38,885 bases of DNA from an uncultured Thermosynechococcus sp. (GCF_938074695.1 NZ_CALJEM010000060.1:1-38885); one strand, 5' to 3'; shown: positions 9,224-18,223, counted from the first letter of the stretch. The notes: generated by a model not told the origin, from the sequence alone. Numbers and translations: made by a program.

Positions 9224-9323
9224 CAGCCCTTTTCACAAAAATGACACACGCTCAACATCGTGAAAGCCCATAGGGGAGAGAATTCTCTTTCCTTTATCTA
9301 CCCGATATTTAAGAAAAGGGCTG
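9224..9323 (+). other. 100-nt inverted-repeat element in the padR upstream region, possible structured RNA
   Basis: The 391-nt gap 9127-9517 holds no gene I can support. It contains a perfect 11-bp inverted repeat, CAGCCCTTTTC (9224-9234) and GAAAAGGGCTG (9313-9323). Inside is a second hairpin, GGGGAGAG (9273-9280), AATT loop, CTCTTTCC (9285-9292). Its core CGTGAAAGCC-CA-TAGGGGA (9259-9277) recurs near ffh at 21181. It could be a structured leader, a small RNA or a miniature inverted-repeat element; no target duplication was seen at its edges. The strand shown is that of padR. Confidence 0.4.
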
Positions 9324-9517
9324 CAAGACAAGATTGGAGTCTTGGTAGCGATAAATACTTAGTGACTTTCATGCGCAATATGAGGCCAGAGGAAAGTACT
9401 GACATTAAGGGGGGAGTCCTTGTGTTTCCCAGCGTTTGGAGCAACAGAGCTGCATCCAAATCCTCTGATAATCTGAAGAGCTTTCGGGGACAGTAGTCCA
9501 TTGCTGAGGATAAGGTT

Positions 9518-9877
9518 ATGAAACTAGAAGATATCTACACCTTTTTCCGCCAGCCACCGCCAGTTTACCTGAGCAAGGAAGTTGCCGTGTGCTATGTGCT
9601 CTATACCCTTGTGGAAAAGGGGGATTCCTATGGCACGGCGCTGATCCAAGCCATTGAAAACGAGTATCCCCTGTATCGCCTTTCCGATACAGTTCTTTAC
9701 AGTGCCCTCAAATTCCTAGAGGATGAGGGGATTATTGGCGGTTATTGGAAGAAGGTGGAAGGTCGCGGTCGGCCGCGGCGAATGTACCACATTATTAATG
9801 AGAAGGAGCAGCAGGCGCGGGAACTTTCGGAACTTTGGCTGCGCTATCTACAGGAACATCCCCCCCGTCAGGAGTAA
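9518..9877 (+). CDS. PadR-family winged-helix transcriptional regulator
   Basis: A 119-residue protein with a PadR-type winged helix: VAVCYVLYTLVEKGDSYGTALIQAI, then YRLSDTVLYSALKFLEDEGII (recognition helix region), then the wing with GRGRPRRMYHI. PadR proteins repress genes by binding palindromic DNA and usually respond to small ligands. The cyanobacterial circadian modifier Pex is also PadR-like, but I cannot show that this is Pex. The ATG has an AGGATAAGG ribosome site. It converges on the uracil-DNA glycosylase gene, with a single base between the stop codons. Confidence 0.85.
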   Translation: MKLEDIYTFFRQPPPVYLSKEVAVCYVLYTLVEKGDSYGTALIQAIENEYPLYRLSDTVLYSALKFLEDEGIIGGYWKKVEGRGRPRRMYHIINEKEQQARELSELWLRYLQEHPPRQE

Positions 9878-9878
9878 T

Positions 9879-10586
9879 CTAAGAATCGAGTTGGCGGAGG
9901 CGATCGCGCACCGCTTGGATATCCTGCCAGGTTAACCACTTAGGGCTGCCCGGCTCCCGTGAGTTATTGCGCAATAGATACGCCGGGTGGAAAATGGGCA
10001 TACACCAGCGTCCTTGCCATTCAATCCACTGGCCCCGAATTTTAGTAATTCCCCGATTATCTTTCAGTAAGCCAGATACAGCCGTGGCCCCCGCCAGCAG
10101 AATAATGCGGGGATTCACCAAGCGAATCTGCTCCAGTAAATAGGGCAAACAGGCTGCTGCTTCAACTGGTGTTGGGACGCGGTTGCCGGGGGGACGGCAC
10201 TTCACAATGTTGCAAATATAGGCATCCCGTTCACTGTCCAGATTGACCGAAGCAAGGATTTTATCGAGGAGTTGCCCCGCCTTGCCCACAAAGGGGCGGC
10301 CGGTTTCGTCCTCTGACTGGCCAGGGCCTTCACCAATAATCATCAGCTTGGCGGTAGGATTGCCACGGCTAATCACCACATGGGTACGGGTGGTTGCTAG
10401 GCCACAGCGCTGACACTGCTGACAATGCGCCGCCAGTGCTTCCAAGTCACGGTAGGTCCCGGCAGGGATAGGCACCTCGGCCCGCAGGGGAATTTGATCG
10501 TAGGTGGCAGCATCGAGGGGCGTTGCTGGCGCAGATTCTGCCTCTGGGGGAGTGTCAAATAAGCTAAATTGCAACGGTTCACTCAT
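9879..10586 (-). CDS. Family 4 uracil-DNA glycosylase (iron-sulfur)
   Basis: A 235-residue enzyme that removes uracil from DNA. The signature GEGPGQSEDETGRPFVGKAG lies at about 85-104 and the second motif HPAYLLRN near the C-terminus. Cys55, Cys58, Cys130 and Cys146 have the spacing of the 4Fe-4S ligands in thermophile family-4 enzymes (C-x2-C ... C-x15-C). Such thermostable glycosylases suit a hot habitat with fast cytosine deamination. The ATG at 10586 is chosen over a GTG at 10598 because AGGAAG lies at a usable distance. It is divergent from the phycocyanin operon. Confidence 0.92.
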   Translation of the reverse strand: MSEPLQFSLFDTPPEAESAPATPLDAATYDQIPLRAEVPIPAGTYRDLEALAAHCQQCQRCGLATTRTHVVISRGNPTAKLMIIGEGPGQSEDETGRPFVGKAGQLLDKILASVNLDSERDAYICNIVKCRPPGNRVPTPVEAAACLPYLLEQIRLVNPRIILLAGATAVSGLLKDNRGITKIRGQWIEWQGRWCMPIFHPAYLLRNNSREPGSPKWLTWQDIQAVRDRLRQLDS

Positions 10587-10628
10587 GGGGATCGTCACTT
10601 CCTGAGAACAATGTTAAAGAAACTTCAC

Positions 10629-10650
10629 AAAACTTAGGAAAAACTTAGGA
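10629..10650 (+). repeat. Exact 11-bp tandem repeat upstream of cpcB
   Basis: AAAACTTAGGA occurs twice without a gap (10629-10639 and 10640-10650). Each unit carries CTTAGGA, giving direct repeats on an 11-bp period, close to one helical turn. This is the geometry used by OmpR/PhoB-class response regulators. It lies about 105 bp upstream of the candidate cpc -10 box. Confidence 0.6.
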
Positions 10651-10752
10651 TAAATCGCACTAATTTTATGGCGATCGCCAGAACCTTAATTTATCTCACA
10701 AAAGTATTTTACAAATTAATAACTACGGCGAAACAGGTTTCCCACCGCATTG

Positions 10753-10758
10753 TATAAG
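10753..10758 (+). promoter_or_regulatory. Candidate -10 box of the cpc operon promoter
   Basis: TATAAG lies in an AT-rich stretch about 275 nt before cpcB. The hexamer 17 bp upstream (GAAACA) is a poor -35 match, so a regulator may be needed. Placement is inferred from base composition and motif only. Confidence 0.35.
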
Positions 10759-10764
10759 AAATAG

Positions 10765-11027
10765 CGGAAGGGTTTAACAACACTGCTGTTGTTTCCTAGA
10801 CTCCTTTGCGGAACAACCCATCAGTGACCGTTAGACCTTTCCGGCACGCCCAAGAGCGTTGCGCGTCTGTTAAAAACACACCAAGGATCAGCTTGGTCGC
10901 TCTCAGGTTGCTTGGCACAGCCTTTAGGGAGTTGCCGATCAGCCCCCTAAGAATCCTGCCTCATCTCTGGGGTTAGGAATGTCAAGAAGGTCTCACTTCT
11001 TTAACAAACTTTAAGGAGAATTGATCC
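10765..11027 (+). promoter_or_regulatory. Long structured 5' leader of the cpc operon
   Basis: The region 10587-11027 has no gene. If transcription starts near 10765, the leader is about 260 nt. It contains three short hairpins of 18 nt each: AACAACA/TGTTGTT (10776-10793), ACCAAG/CTTGGT (10880-10897) and AAGAAG/CTTCTT (10984-11001). The last sits 11 nt before the ribosome site AAGGAG (11013-11018). A HIP1 octamer lies upstream at 10671-10678. Long leaders that stabilise the message are known for cpc operons; the role of these hairpins is inferred. Confidence 0.5.
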
Positions 11028-11546
11028 ATGCTAGATGCATTTGCCAAAGTTGTCGCTCAGGCCGATGCCCGCGGTGAATTCCTCACCAACGCCCAGTTCG
11101 ATGCCCTGTCCAACTTGGTGAAAGAAGGCAATAAGCGTCTGGATGCCGTTAACCGCATCACCAGCAATGCCTCCACAATTGTTACCAACGCTGCTCGTGC
11201 CCTGTTTGCAGAGCAACCCCAACTGATCCAACCCGGTGGGAACGCTTACACCAACCGTCGCATGGCTGCTTGCTTGCGCGATATGGAAATCATCTTGCGC
11301 TATGTGACCTACGCCATTTTGGCGGGTGACTCCAGCGTGCTCGATGATCGCTGCTTGAACGGTCTGCGCGAAACCTACCAAGCCCTCGGTACGCCCGGTT
11401 CCTCCGTGGCGGTGGCCATTCAAAAAATGAAAGAGGCGGCGATCGCGATCGCCAATGATCCCAACGGCATCACCCCTGGCGATTGCAGCGCCCTAATGTC
11501 CGAAATTGCTGGCTACTTTGACCGTGCCGCTGCCGCTGTTGCCTAA
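11028..11546 (+). CDS. cpcB: C-phycocyanin beta subunit
   Basis: A 172-residue globin-like light-harvesting subunit of phycobilisome rods. It carries two phycocyanobilins through Cys82 (MAACLRDME) and Cys153 (PGDCSAL). Asn72 (GGNAYTN) is the asparagine normally methylated. It pairs with CpcA into (alpha-beta) units that form trimers and hexamers. It is the first gene of the operon, after a strong AAGGAG site. The sequence differs at only a few positions from what I recall for T. elongatus and T. vulcanus. The reading contains two overlapping HIP1 octamers at 11440-11453. Confidence 0.99.
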   Translation: MLDAFAKVVAQADARGEFLTNAQFDALSNLVKEGNKRLDAVNRITSNASTIVTNAARALFAEQPQLIQPGGNAYTNRRMAACLRDMEIILRYVTYAILAGDSSVLDDRCLNGLRETYQALGTPGSSVAVAIQKMKEAAIAIANDPNGITPGDCSALMSEIAGYFDRAAAAVA

Positions 11547-11614
11547 CACACCTTTGACATTCTTTAACTTTGACCGTTCTGAACACGCACACTTTTTAGG
11601 GAGATACTTTATCC

Positions 11615-12103
11615 ATGAGAACGCCGATTACTGAAGCCATTGCCGCCGCCGATACCCAAGGTCGTTTCCTGAGCAACACCGAACTGCAAGCGGTTGACGG
11701 CCGCTTCAAGCGCGCTATGGCCAGCCTGGAAGCCGCTCGCGCCCTGACCAACAATGCTCAGAGCCTGATTGACGGCGCAGCTCAAGCGGTGTACCAAAAA
11801 TTCCCCTACACCACCACTATGCAAGGCCCTCAGTATGCCTCGACCCCCGAAGGCAAAGCCAAGTGCGCCCGCGACATTGGCTACTACCTGCGGATGGTGA
11901 CCTACTGCCTCGTTGCGGGGGGCACCGGTCCGATGGATGAGTACCTCATTGCTGGCTTGTCGGAAATCAACAGCGCGTTTGATCTTTCCCCAAGCTGGTA
12001 CATCGAGGCTCTGAAATACATCAAAGCCAATCATGGCTTGACCGGCCAAGCTGCGGTGGAAGCCAACGCCTACATCGACTACGCCATTAACGCCCTCAGC
12101 TAA
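11615..12103 (+). CDS. cpcA: C-phycocyanin alpha subunit
   Basis: A 162-residue partner of CpcB, carrying one phycocyanobilin on Cys84 ([13 protein letters not shown]). The CpcE/CpcF lyase encoded downstream attaches this chromophore. It lies 68 nt after cpcB and follows GGGAG. The start MRTPITEAI and some internal residues differ from the BP-1 protein as I remember it. A stem-loop follows it before the linker gene, likely marking the boundary between highly and less abundant segments of the message. Confidence 0.99.
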   Translation: MRTPITEAIAAADTQGRFLSNTELQAVDGRFKRAMASLEAARALTNNAQSLIDGAAQAVYQKFPYTTTMQGPQYASTPEGKAKCARDIGYYLRMVTYCLVAGGTGPMDEYLIAGLSEINSAFDLSPSWYIEALKYIKANHGLTGQAAVEANAYIDYAINALS

Positions 12104-12121
12104 TAGGCGTTTCCTTTTGTT

Positions 12122-12182
12122 GCCCGGTGAGGTAAGCAGATGTTGTCGGCGTTGGGCTGACCCTTTGTTTACAACACCGGGC
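12122..12182 (+). promoter_or_regulatory. cpcA-cpcC intercistronic stem-loop
   Basis: A perfect 8-bp stem, GCCCGGTG (12122-12129) with CACCGGGC (12175-12182), is continued across a 2x2 internal loop by GTAA/TTAC. It fills the gap between the subunit genes and the linker genes and has no T run. Its likely role is partial attenuation, or protection of the cpcBA message from 3' decay. Such an arrangement is known in other cyanobacterial cpc operons. Confidence 0.6.
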
Positions 12183-12216
12183 TTGTTTGTACCCTTGATA
12201 TTTAGGAGTTTGTACC

Positions 12217-13080
12217 GTGGCTATTACTGCTGCTGCTTCGCGCTTGGGTACCTCCGCCTTCAGTGATGCTCCGCGAGTGGAGCTGCGTGCCAACTGGAGC
12301 GAGGAAGATCTAGAGACGGTCATCCGTGCCGTTTACCGTCAGGTCTTAGGCAATGACTACATCATGGCATCGGAGCGTTTGGTGAGTGCGGAGTCACTGT
12401 TGCGCAATGGCAAAATTACCGTGCGGGAATTTGTGCGCGCAGTGGCCAAGTCGGAACTCTACAAAGAGAAGTTTCTCTACGGCAATTTTCAAACCCGTGT
12501 CATTGAACTGAACTATAAGCATTTGTTGGGGCGGGCACCCTACGATGAGTCGGAAGTGATCTTTCACCTAGATCTATATGAAAATGAGGGTTTTGATGCC
12601 GACATCGACTCCTACATTGATTCCCCTGAGTACACCAATAGCTTTGGGGATTGGGTAGTGCCCTACTATCGTGGCTTTAATACCCAGCCGGGGCAAAAAA
12701 CCGTTGGCTTTAACCGCATGTTTCGTCTCTATCGCGGCTATGCCAATAGCGATCGCGCCCAAGCAGAAGGCAGGATGTCCCGCCTAGCACGGGATTTGGC
12801 CACCAACCGTCCCAATACAGTGGTGCCGCCTTCGAGTAGCGATACTGCCTTTGCCTACTACACCCCCAGTGCCGATGTTCCCCCACGGGCTTGCTTGGGT
12901 GGTTCCTTTGGTGAAAGTGGCCGCGTCTATCGCATTGAAGTGGCGGGCATTCGCCAACCGGGCTATCCGGGGGTGCGCCGCAGCAGTACCGCTTTCTTGG
13001 TGCCCTATGAGCAACTGTCGAGCAAAATGCAGCAGCTTCAGCGCACAGGTGCTCGCATTATCAGTGTCAATCCTGCCTAG
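12217..13080 (+). CDS. cpcC: Phycocyanin rod linker polypeptide
   Basis: A 287-residue linker that joins phycocyanin hexamers inside the rods. Residues about 18-185 form the phycobilisome linker domain ([63 protein letters not shown]). The last 60 or so residues form a CpcD-like domain that fills the central hole of the next hexamer ([10 protein letters not shown]-like [23 protein letters not shown]). The start codon is GTG at 12217 after TTTAGGAG. It lies downstream of the intercistronic stem-loop, consistent with lower output than cpcBA. Confidence 0.97.
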   Translation: MAITAAASRLGTSAFSDAPRVELRANWSEEDLETVIRAVYRQVLGNDYIMASERLVSAESLLRNGKITVREFVRAVAKSELYKEKFLYGNFQTRVIELNYKHLLGRAPYDESEVIFHLDLYENEGFDADIDSYIDSPEYTNSFGDWVVPYYRGFNTQPGQKTVGFNRMFRLYRGYANSDRAQAEGRMSRLARDLATNRPNTVVPPSSSDTAFAYYTPSADVPPRACLGGSFGESGRVYRIEVAGIRQPGYPGVRRSSTAFLVPYEQLSSKMQQLQRTGARIISVNPA

Positions 13081-13122
13081 AAATTTTGCTTAGCGTTCTT
13101 TTGAGATTGGGAGTCAGGTGTC

Positions 13123-13359
13123 ATGTTTGGTCAAACTGCGTCTGGAAGTGCTGCCCTTAGTCCCTCCGGCGCTCGCGTTTTCCGCTACGAGGTTGTGGGT
13201 CTGCGTCAAAACGAAGAAACCGACAAAATGGGGTTTCCAATTCGCCGCAGCGGTAGTACTTTTATTACGGTGCCCTACAACCGCATGAATGAAGAGATGC
13301 AGCGCATTACCCGCATGGGGGGCAAAATCGTTTCCATTACCCCAGTGGTTGCCTCGTAA
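13123..13359 (+). CDS. cpcD: Rod-capping linker polypeptide
   Basis: A 78-residue protein made almost entirely of one CpcD-like domain (FRYEVVGLRQNEETDKMGF, FITVPYNRMNEEMQRITRMGGKI). It closes the distal end of phycocyanin rods and limits their length. It resembles the C-terminal domain of the preceding cpcC product. Length and position in the operon are typical. Confidence 0.97.
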   Translation: MFGQTASGSAALSPSGARVFRYEVVGLRQNEETDKMGFPIRRSGSTFITVPYNRMNEEMQRITRMGGKIVSITPVVAS

Positions 13360-13380
13360 GTATTGATGTCGGGAGAGGGA

Positions 13381-14196
13381 ATGACGGCGGTCTCCGAACC
13401 GGTACAGCTTACAGTGCCCCAAATGCTGGCGCAGCTTCAGGGGACAGATCCCGGTCTCCGCTACTACGCGGCATGGTGGTTGGGAAAGTTTGGTTTGGAA
13501 ACGGCAACGGCAGCAGAGCGGCAGGCCATTGTCAATGCCTTGATTGGGGCTTTGGCCGATGAGGCCGATCGCACGGAATTGGGGGGATACCCCCTGCGGC
13601 GAAATGCAGCCCGTGCCTTGGGCAGGTTGGGCGATCGCCAAGCCGTCCCTGCCTTAATTGAGTGCTTGCACTGCGAGGATTTTTATGTCCGTGAAGCCGC
13701 GGCCATTGCTCTTGGTCAACTGGGAGATCCCCGAGCGATCGCGCCCCTGCAAGCGCTCCTAGAAGGTGGTGTAGCCATGGCGCGGCCAGTGCCCGGTCGC
13801 CCTCATCTGGTGCAGCCGGTGGAAGCTGTGATGGAAAGCTTGGGTCACCTCGGTGCCACCGAAGCAATTCCCCTGATCGAGCCGTTCCTGACCCATGAGA
13901 TGCCGCGAGTGCAATTGGCCACTGCACGGGCACTTTTTCAACTGACGGGAGCAGCGGAATATGGCGATCGCCTCTTGGCAGCGCTCGAAAGTGAGGATGT
14001 GCAACTGCGGCGGACAGCGCTTCTCGATCTGGGAGCAATGGGGTATCTGCCCGCAGCAGAGGCCATTTTGCAGGCGGGTGTTGAGGCCAGCTTTAAGCTC
14101 ATTGCCCTCCACGGCATCCTCAGCAAGCAACTACATCAGGCTGCCCCGGCGGAACAGACCCTCTCCCTTTTTCAAGGATTGGATCAACTGCTGTGA
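13381..14196 (+). CDS. cpcE: Phycocyanobilin lyase subunit E (CpcA-specific)
   Basis: A 271-residue HEAT-repeat protein. With CpcF it attaches phycocyanobilin to Cys84 of CpcA. Repeats of the form RRNAARALGRLGDRQAVPALIE, VREAAAIALGQLGDPRAIAPL and RRTALLDLGAMG are visible. The ATG at 13381 has GGGAGAGGGA directly upstream and is chosen over an ATG at 13366 and a TTG at 13363. The stop codon overlaps the GTG start of cpcF by 4 nt, so the two lyase subunits are translated together. Confidence 0.95.
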   Translation: MTAVSEPVQLTVPQMLAQLQGTDPGLRYYAAWWLGKFGLETATAAERQAIVNALIGALADEADRTELGGYPLRRNAARALGRLGDRQAVPALIECLHCEDFYVREAAAIALGQLGDPRAIAPLQALLEGGVAMARPVPGRPHLVQPVEAVMESLGHLGATEAIPLIEPFLTHEMPRVQLATARALFQLTGAAEYGDRLLAALESEDVQLRRTALLDLGAMGYLPAAEAILQAGVEASFKLIALHGILSKQLHQAAPAEQTLSLFQGLDQLL

Positions 14197-14834
14197 GTAA
14201 TCTCCTTGCCTATATCCATGCCGTTGAGACGGCCTCCTCTGCCTCGGCGCTTCGCGAGGCTGTGATTCAGCTTGCCCAACAGAAAGACACCGCTGCCATT
14301 CCGACGCTGATTGCCGTTTTGGGGTACAACAACCCCGCCGCTGCCCAAGCTGCTGTGGAAGGCCTCATTGCCCTTGGGGATGCCGTGGTCGAGCCACTGC
14401 TGGCCCAGTTGGATGGCTACAACTACGGTGCCCGTGCCTATGGGGTGCGTGTCTTGGGAAGTATTGGTCATCCCGCCGCCCTGCGGGTCTTATTGGCTGC
14501 TGCGCAGTCGGATTTTGCCCCCAGTGTTCGCCGTGCGGCGACCAAGGCCCTGGGAACGCTGCGCTGGCAGTTAATTCCTGAGGAGACGGCAAGAGAGGCT
14601 CAATTAAGGGAAGCACTCACGGTTCTTCAGCGCAACAGTGAAGCAGCGGATTGGGCAGTTCGCTATGCTGTGGGCGTTGCCCTTGACCACTTATATCAGC
14701 AGGCGGCTGCCCGTGCTCTTCGGGAGGCTGTGTGTTCACTCCTGAAGCACTTGGGCGATCGCGACCCCGACATTGTGGTGCGTTCCCGTTGTCAGCTTGC
14801 CCTCCAGAGGGACTATCTGTCCATGCACATCTAA
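14193..14834 (+). CDS. cpcF: Phycocyanobilin lyase subunit F (CpcA-specific)
   Basis: A 213-residue HEAT/armadillo-repeat partner of CpcE. Repeats such as TAAIPTLIAVLGYNNPAAAQ, RAYGVRVLGSIGHPAALRV and VRRAATKALGTLR are evident. It begins with GTG overlapping the cpcE stop (GTGA). The CpcE/F heterodimer is both the lyase and, in reverse, able to remove the bilin. It is followed 15 nt later by the first of three cpcG genes. Confidence 0.95.
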   Translation: MSNLLAYIHAVETASSASALREAVIQLAQQKDTAAIPTLIAVLGYNNPAAAQAAVEGLIALGDAVVEPLLAQLDGYNYGARAYGVRVLGSIGHPAALRVLLAAAQSDFAPSVRRAATKALGTLRWQLIPEETAREAQLREALTVLQRNSEAADWAVRYAVGVALDHLYQQAAARALREAVCSLLKHLGDRDPDIVVRSRCQLALQRDYLSMHI

Positions 14835-14849
14835 AAGGATTGGAAAGTT

Positions 14850-15683
14850 ATGTCGTTACCCTTGCTGGCTGTGAAGCCCAGAACCCTTGACCAGCGGGTG
14901 GTCAGTTATGAAGTCCCCGCCGAGGATGATCCGGTCATCTACCGCCTCACCGATGCCACCGATGCCGCAGACGTGGATGCCTTAATTTGGGCAGCCTATC
15001 GCCAAATTTTTAGTGAGCACCTGATTTTGGCCTCCTACCGCCAGCCTTTCCTAGAATCCCAACTGCGCAACCGTGCCATTTCCGTTCGGGATTTCATCCG
15101 TGGCTTGGGTAAGTCAGCGGTCTATCGAGAGCAAGTAGCGGCAGTCAATTCCAACTACCGCCTTGTGGATCTCTCCTTTAAGCGCTTCCTTGGCCGCCCC
15201 ACCTATGGTCGGCAAGAGCAGATTGCGTGGTCAATTATTTTAGCCACCCGTGGCCTAGAAGGATTTATTGATGCCCTTGTGGACAGCGAAGAGTACCAGC
15301 AAAACTTTGGTGCCGACATTGTCCCCTACCAACGGCGGCGGCGCATGGCGCGTCCTTTTAACCTTGTTAATCCCCGCTACAGCGACTACTGGCGCAACAA
15401 GGAAATGTCCCTCAGTGGCCGTTCTTACTATCAGGTGCGCTACTACGCCACAGGGCCACTCGACAAGCAAATTATCCGAGGGGCGATTCCGGCCAATTTC
15501 CTCTCTATGGCGCGTTCAATTGTGGTGCCGACACTTGAGACTCAACGCTATGTGGCACGGGCTACCTCAAGCTTGGTGAAGGTGCCTAACACAGCCCAAG
15601 AGCGGGATTTGCCACCTACCCCCGTCAAACCTGTGCCTGTTGCCTTGCCCTACCGTTATTTACCCTCTCAACCAAAGGTGTAA
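14850..15683 (+). CDS. cpcG1: Phycobilisome rod-core linker, copy 1
   Basis: A 277-residue rod-core linker that attaches a phycocyanin rod to the allophycocyanin core. Residues about 20-185 form the linker domain ([69 protein letters not shown]). The C-terminal 90 residues are proline-rich and soluble, with no membrane helix, so this is not the CpcL-type linker of photosystem I supercomplexes. Naming follows the order I recall for T. elongatus (cpcG1, cpcG2, cpcG4). Confidence 0.93.
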   Translation: MSLPLLAVKPRTLDQRVVSYEVPAEDDPVIYRLTDATDAADVDALIWAAYRQIFSEHLILASYRQPFLESQLRNRAISVRDFIRGLGKSAVYREQVAAVNSNYRLVDLSFKRFLGRPTYGRQEQIAWSIILATRGLEGFIDALVDSEEYQQNFGADIVPYQRRRRMARPFNLVNPRYSDYWRNKEMSLSGRSYYQVRYYATGPLDKQIIRGAIPANFLSMARSIVVPTLETQRYVARATSSLVKVPNTAQERDLPPTPVKPVPVALPYRYLPSQPKV

Positions 15684-15686
15684 GCC

Positions 15687-16427
15687 ATGACGATTCCCTT
15701 GCTGAGCTATCCCCCCAGTTCCCAAAATCAACGGGTACCGGGCTATGAGGTTCCCAATGAAGAAACCCCTTGGCGCTATTCCTTAGAGGATGCAGTGGAT
15801 CAGTCGGATATTGATGAACTGATTTGGGCTGCCTATCGCCAAGTGTTCAGCGAACATGTTGTCCTCAAAAGTACCCGCCAGCCCCATTTGGAGTCACAAC
15901 TGGCCAACCGTACTATTTCGGTGCGGGATTTTATTCGCGGCTTGGCCAAATCGGAGACGTTCCGCCGCTTGGTGGTGGAGACCAACTCCAACTATCGCCT
16001 CGTGGAAATCGCCCTGAAGCGGCTCCTTGGGCGGGCGCCCTACAATAAACAAGAAGAACTGGCGTGGTCTATTCGCATTGCCACCGATGGTTGGCAGAAA
16101 TTTGTGGATACCCTTGTGGACAGTGACGAATATACGCAAAATTTTGGCGATAACACCGTGCCCTACCAGCGGCGCCGGTATAAGGATCGCCCCTTTAACC
16201 TAGTGACGCCTCGCTATAGTGACTACTGGCGCGATAAGTTAGAAAGCAGCCGCTACAAGTGGGGCGACATTCGCAATTTCTTGGAGATGGCACGGTCGGT
16301 CAAGGTGACACCGCTGCAATTCAAGCCGGTGTCCACCGCCAATGTGCAAATCCCCGATATGACTCGGCGCGATCGCCCGCAGGTGCCCGTTTCAATTAAC
16401 CCCACAGCCCCCTTTCCGCTGCGCTAG
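15687..16427 (+). CDS. cpcG2: Phycobilisome rod-core linker, copy 2
   Basis: A 246-residue paralogue of the preceding gene, starting 3 nt after its stop codon. The linker domain is strongly conserved ([69 protein letters not shown]). It is shorter than copy 1 in the tail after the domain. No C-terminal hydrophobic helix is present. Despite the shared name it therefore differs from Synechocystis CpcG2/CpcL. It probably serves rods at a different core position. Confidence 0.92.
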   Translation: MTIPLLSYPPSSQNQRVPGYEVPNEETPWRYSLEDAVDQSDIDELIWAAYRQVFSEHVVLKSTRQPHLESQLANRTISVRDFIRGLAKSETFRRLVVETNSNYRLVEIALKRLLGRAPYNKQEELAWSIRIATDGWQKFVDTLVDSDEYTQNFGDNTVPYQRRRYKDRPFNLVTPRYSDYWRDKLESSRYKWGDIRNFLEMARSVKVTPLQFKPVSTANVQIPDMTRRDRPQVPVSINPTAPFPLR

Positions 16428-16436
16428 CTATTCTAG

Positions 16437-17225
<789 letters not shown>

Positions 17226-17254
17226 GGTGTCTTAAAATCAGGGGCTAGTGGTAC

Positions 17255-17286
17255 AGCCGTCGGCAAATTGACTGGCGGCTTTCTTA
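17255..17286 (+). terminator. Possible terminator of the cpc operon
   Basis: AGCCGTC (17255-17261) pairs with GGCGGCT (17274-17280), with one G-U pair and a 12-nt loop, followed by TTCTT. The T tract is weak, so this is only a plausible operon end. Confidence 0.4.
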
Positions 17287-17342
17287 AGTGAACTTCTTGG
17301 AACACTGCCCCCTATTCTTGGGTCTCATTGGCTGCTAAAACT

Positions 17343-18197
17343 ATGCGCGATCGCCTCCTGCCTTGGCTGGTACCCGCCATCGTCACCCTCACTGTTGTGC
17401 CCGCCAGTAGTCAGGTCACTATTCCCCTCACGGTTACTGTGAGTCCCGATCGCGCTACTTTGGGAGATACGCTCGCCATTGTGGTCAACGCTGCAGAGCA
17501 GCCGACTGTCGAGGTAGCCGGCAAAGCCCTGCCGGTATTTTCCATTGGCCCACAGCAATGGCGGGCTTTTGTGGCCACAACACCGCTCCAGCCAGCGGGT
17601 CGCCGTTCATTGGTGGTTCGGGCAGGAAATGAAACCCGCAATATGTTCCTGTGGGTGGGCGATCGCTCGTTTCCTGTGCAACGCATTTGGCTGCCGCCGG
17701 GCAAAGATTCCTCAGGAACCGATTTTGAATTTGATCGGGTGGAGGCCTTTAAGGCTTTGGTTACGCCTGAAAAACTCTGGCGAGGTGCCTTTCGTCGCCC
17801 CAACAGTGGGCCTGTGACCACACCCTACGGCGTGCGGCGCTATTACAACGGCGTTTTTGCCAGGGATTACTTCCACCGCGGCGTTGACTATGCAGGGCCA
17901 AAGGGATCACCTGTAGTGGCCGCTCAGCGAGGACGTGTAGCCTTAGTGGGGCGAGAATCCCAAGGGTTTCTCATCCACGGCAACACCGTGGGTATTGATC
18001 ACGGACAAGGGGTGCTGACGATTTACCTGCACCTTGATCAAATTCGCGTTCAAGAGGGACAGATGGTGGAGGCAGGGCAAGTCATTGGCACTGTGGGCAA
18101 TACGGGTGCCTCCACAGGGCCGCATCTCCACTGGGGACTCTATGTCAATGGCGAGTGCGTCGATCCGCGATCGTGGCTAGATCAGGGCTGGCAGTAG
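17343..18197 (+). CDS. Secreted M23 (LytM) family metallopeptidase
   Basis: A 284-residue protein from the ATG at 17343 (a TTG at 17328 is also possible). It has a signal peptide (about residues 1-24) and a middle region without a motif I recognise. The M23 domain follows, with zinc-site residues His178 and Asp182 (HRGVD), His230 (YLHLD) and His261/His263 (GPHLHWG). All catalytic positions are present, so it should be an active endopeptidase cutting peptidoglycan cross-links in the periplasm. It may be needed for septum or wall turnover. It stands between the cpc operon and psbZ, apparently as a single gene. Confidence 0.9.
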   Translation: MRDRLLPWLVPAIVTLTVVPASSQVTIPLTVTVSPDRATLGDTLAIVVNAAEQPTVEVAGKALPVFSIGPQQWRAFVATTPLQPAGRRSLVVRAGNETRNMFLWVGDRSFPVQRIWLPPGKDSSGTDFEFDRVEAFKALVTPEKLWRGAFRRPNSGPVTTPYGVRRYYNGVFARDYFHRGVDYAGPKGSPVVAAQRGRVALVGRESQGFLIHGNTVGIDHGQGVLTIYLHLDQIRVQEGQMVEAGQVIGTVGNTGASTGPHLHWGLYVNGECVDPRSWLDQGWQ

Positions 18198-18223
18198 TTT
18201 AGGGTCAAGAAATGGGAGATAAT

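Noticed and set aside
9260-9496. 78-codon plus-strand open frame before padR
   Set aside because: It crosses the inverted-repeat element, has no ribosome site and shows no recognisable protein pattern.
10700-10725. HLR1 site in the cpc promoter region
   Set aside because: One half-site TTTACAAA is present, but no second half-site lies at the required spacing.
10930-10995. IS1341-like right end in the cpcB leader (GAATCC ... GGGG ... ATGTCAA)
   Set aside because: Only scattered matches; the hairpin arms do not pair as in real IS ends, and the region is a normal cpc leader.
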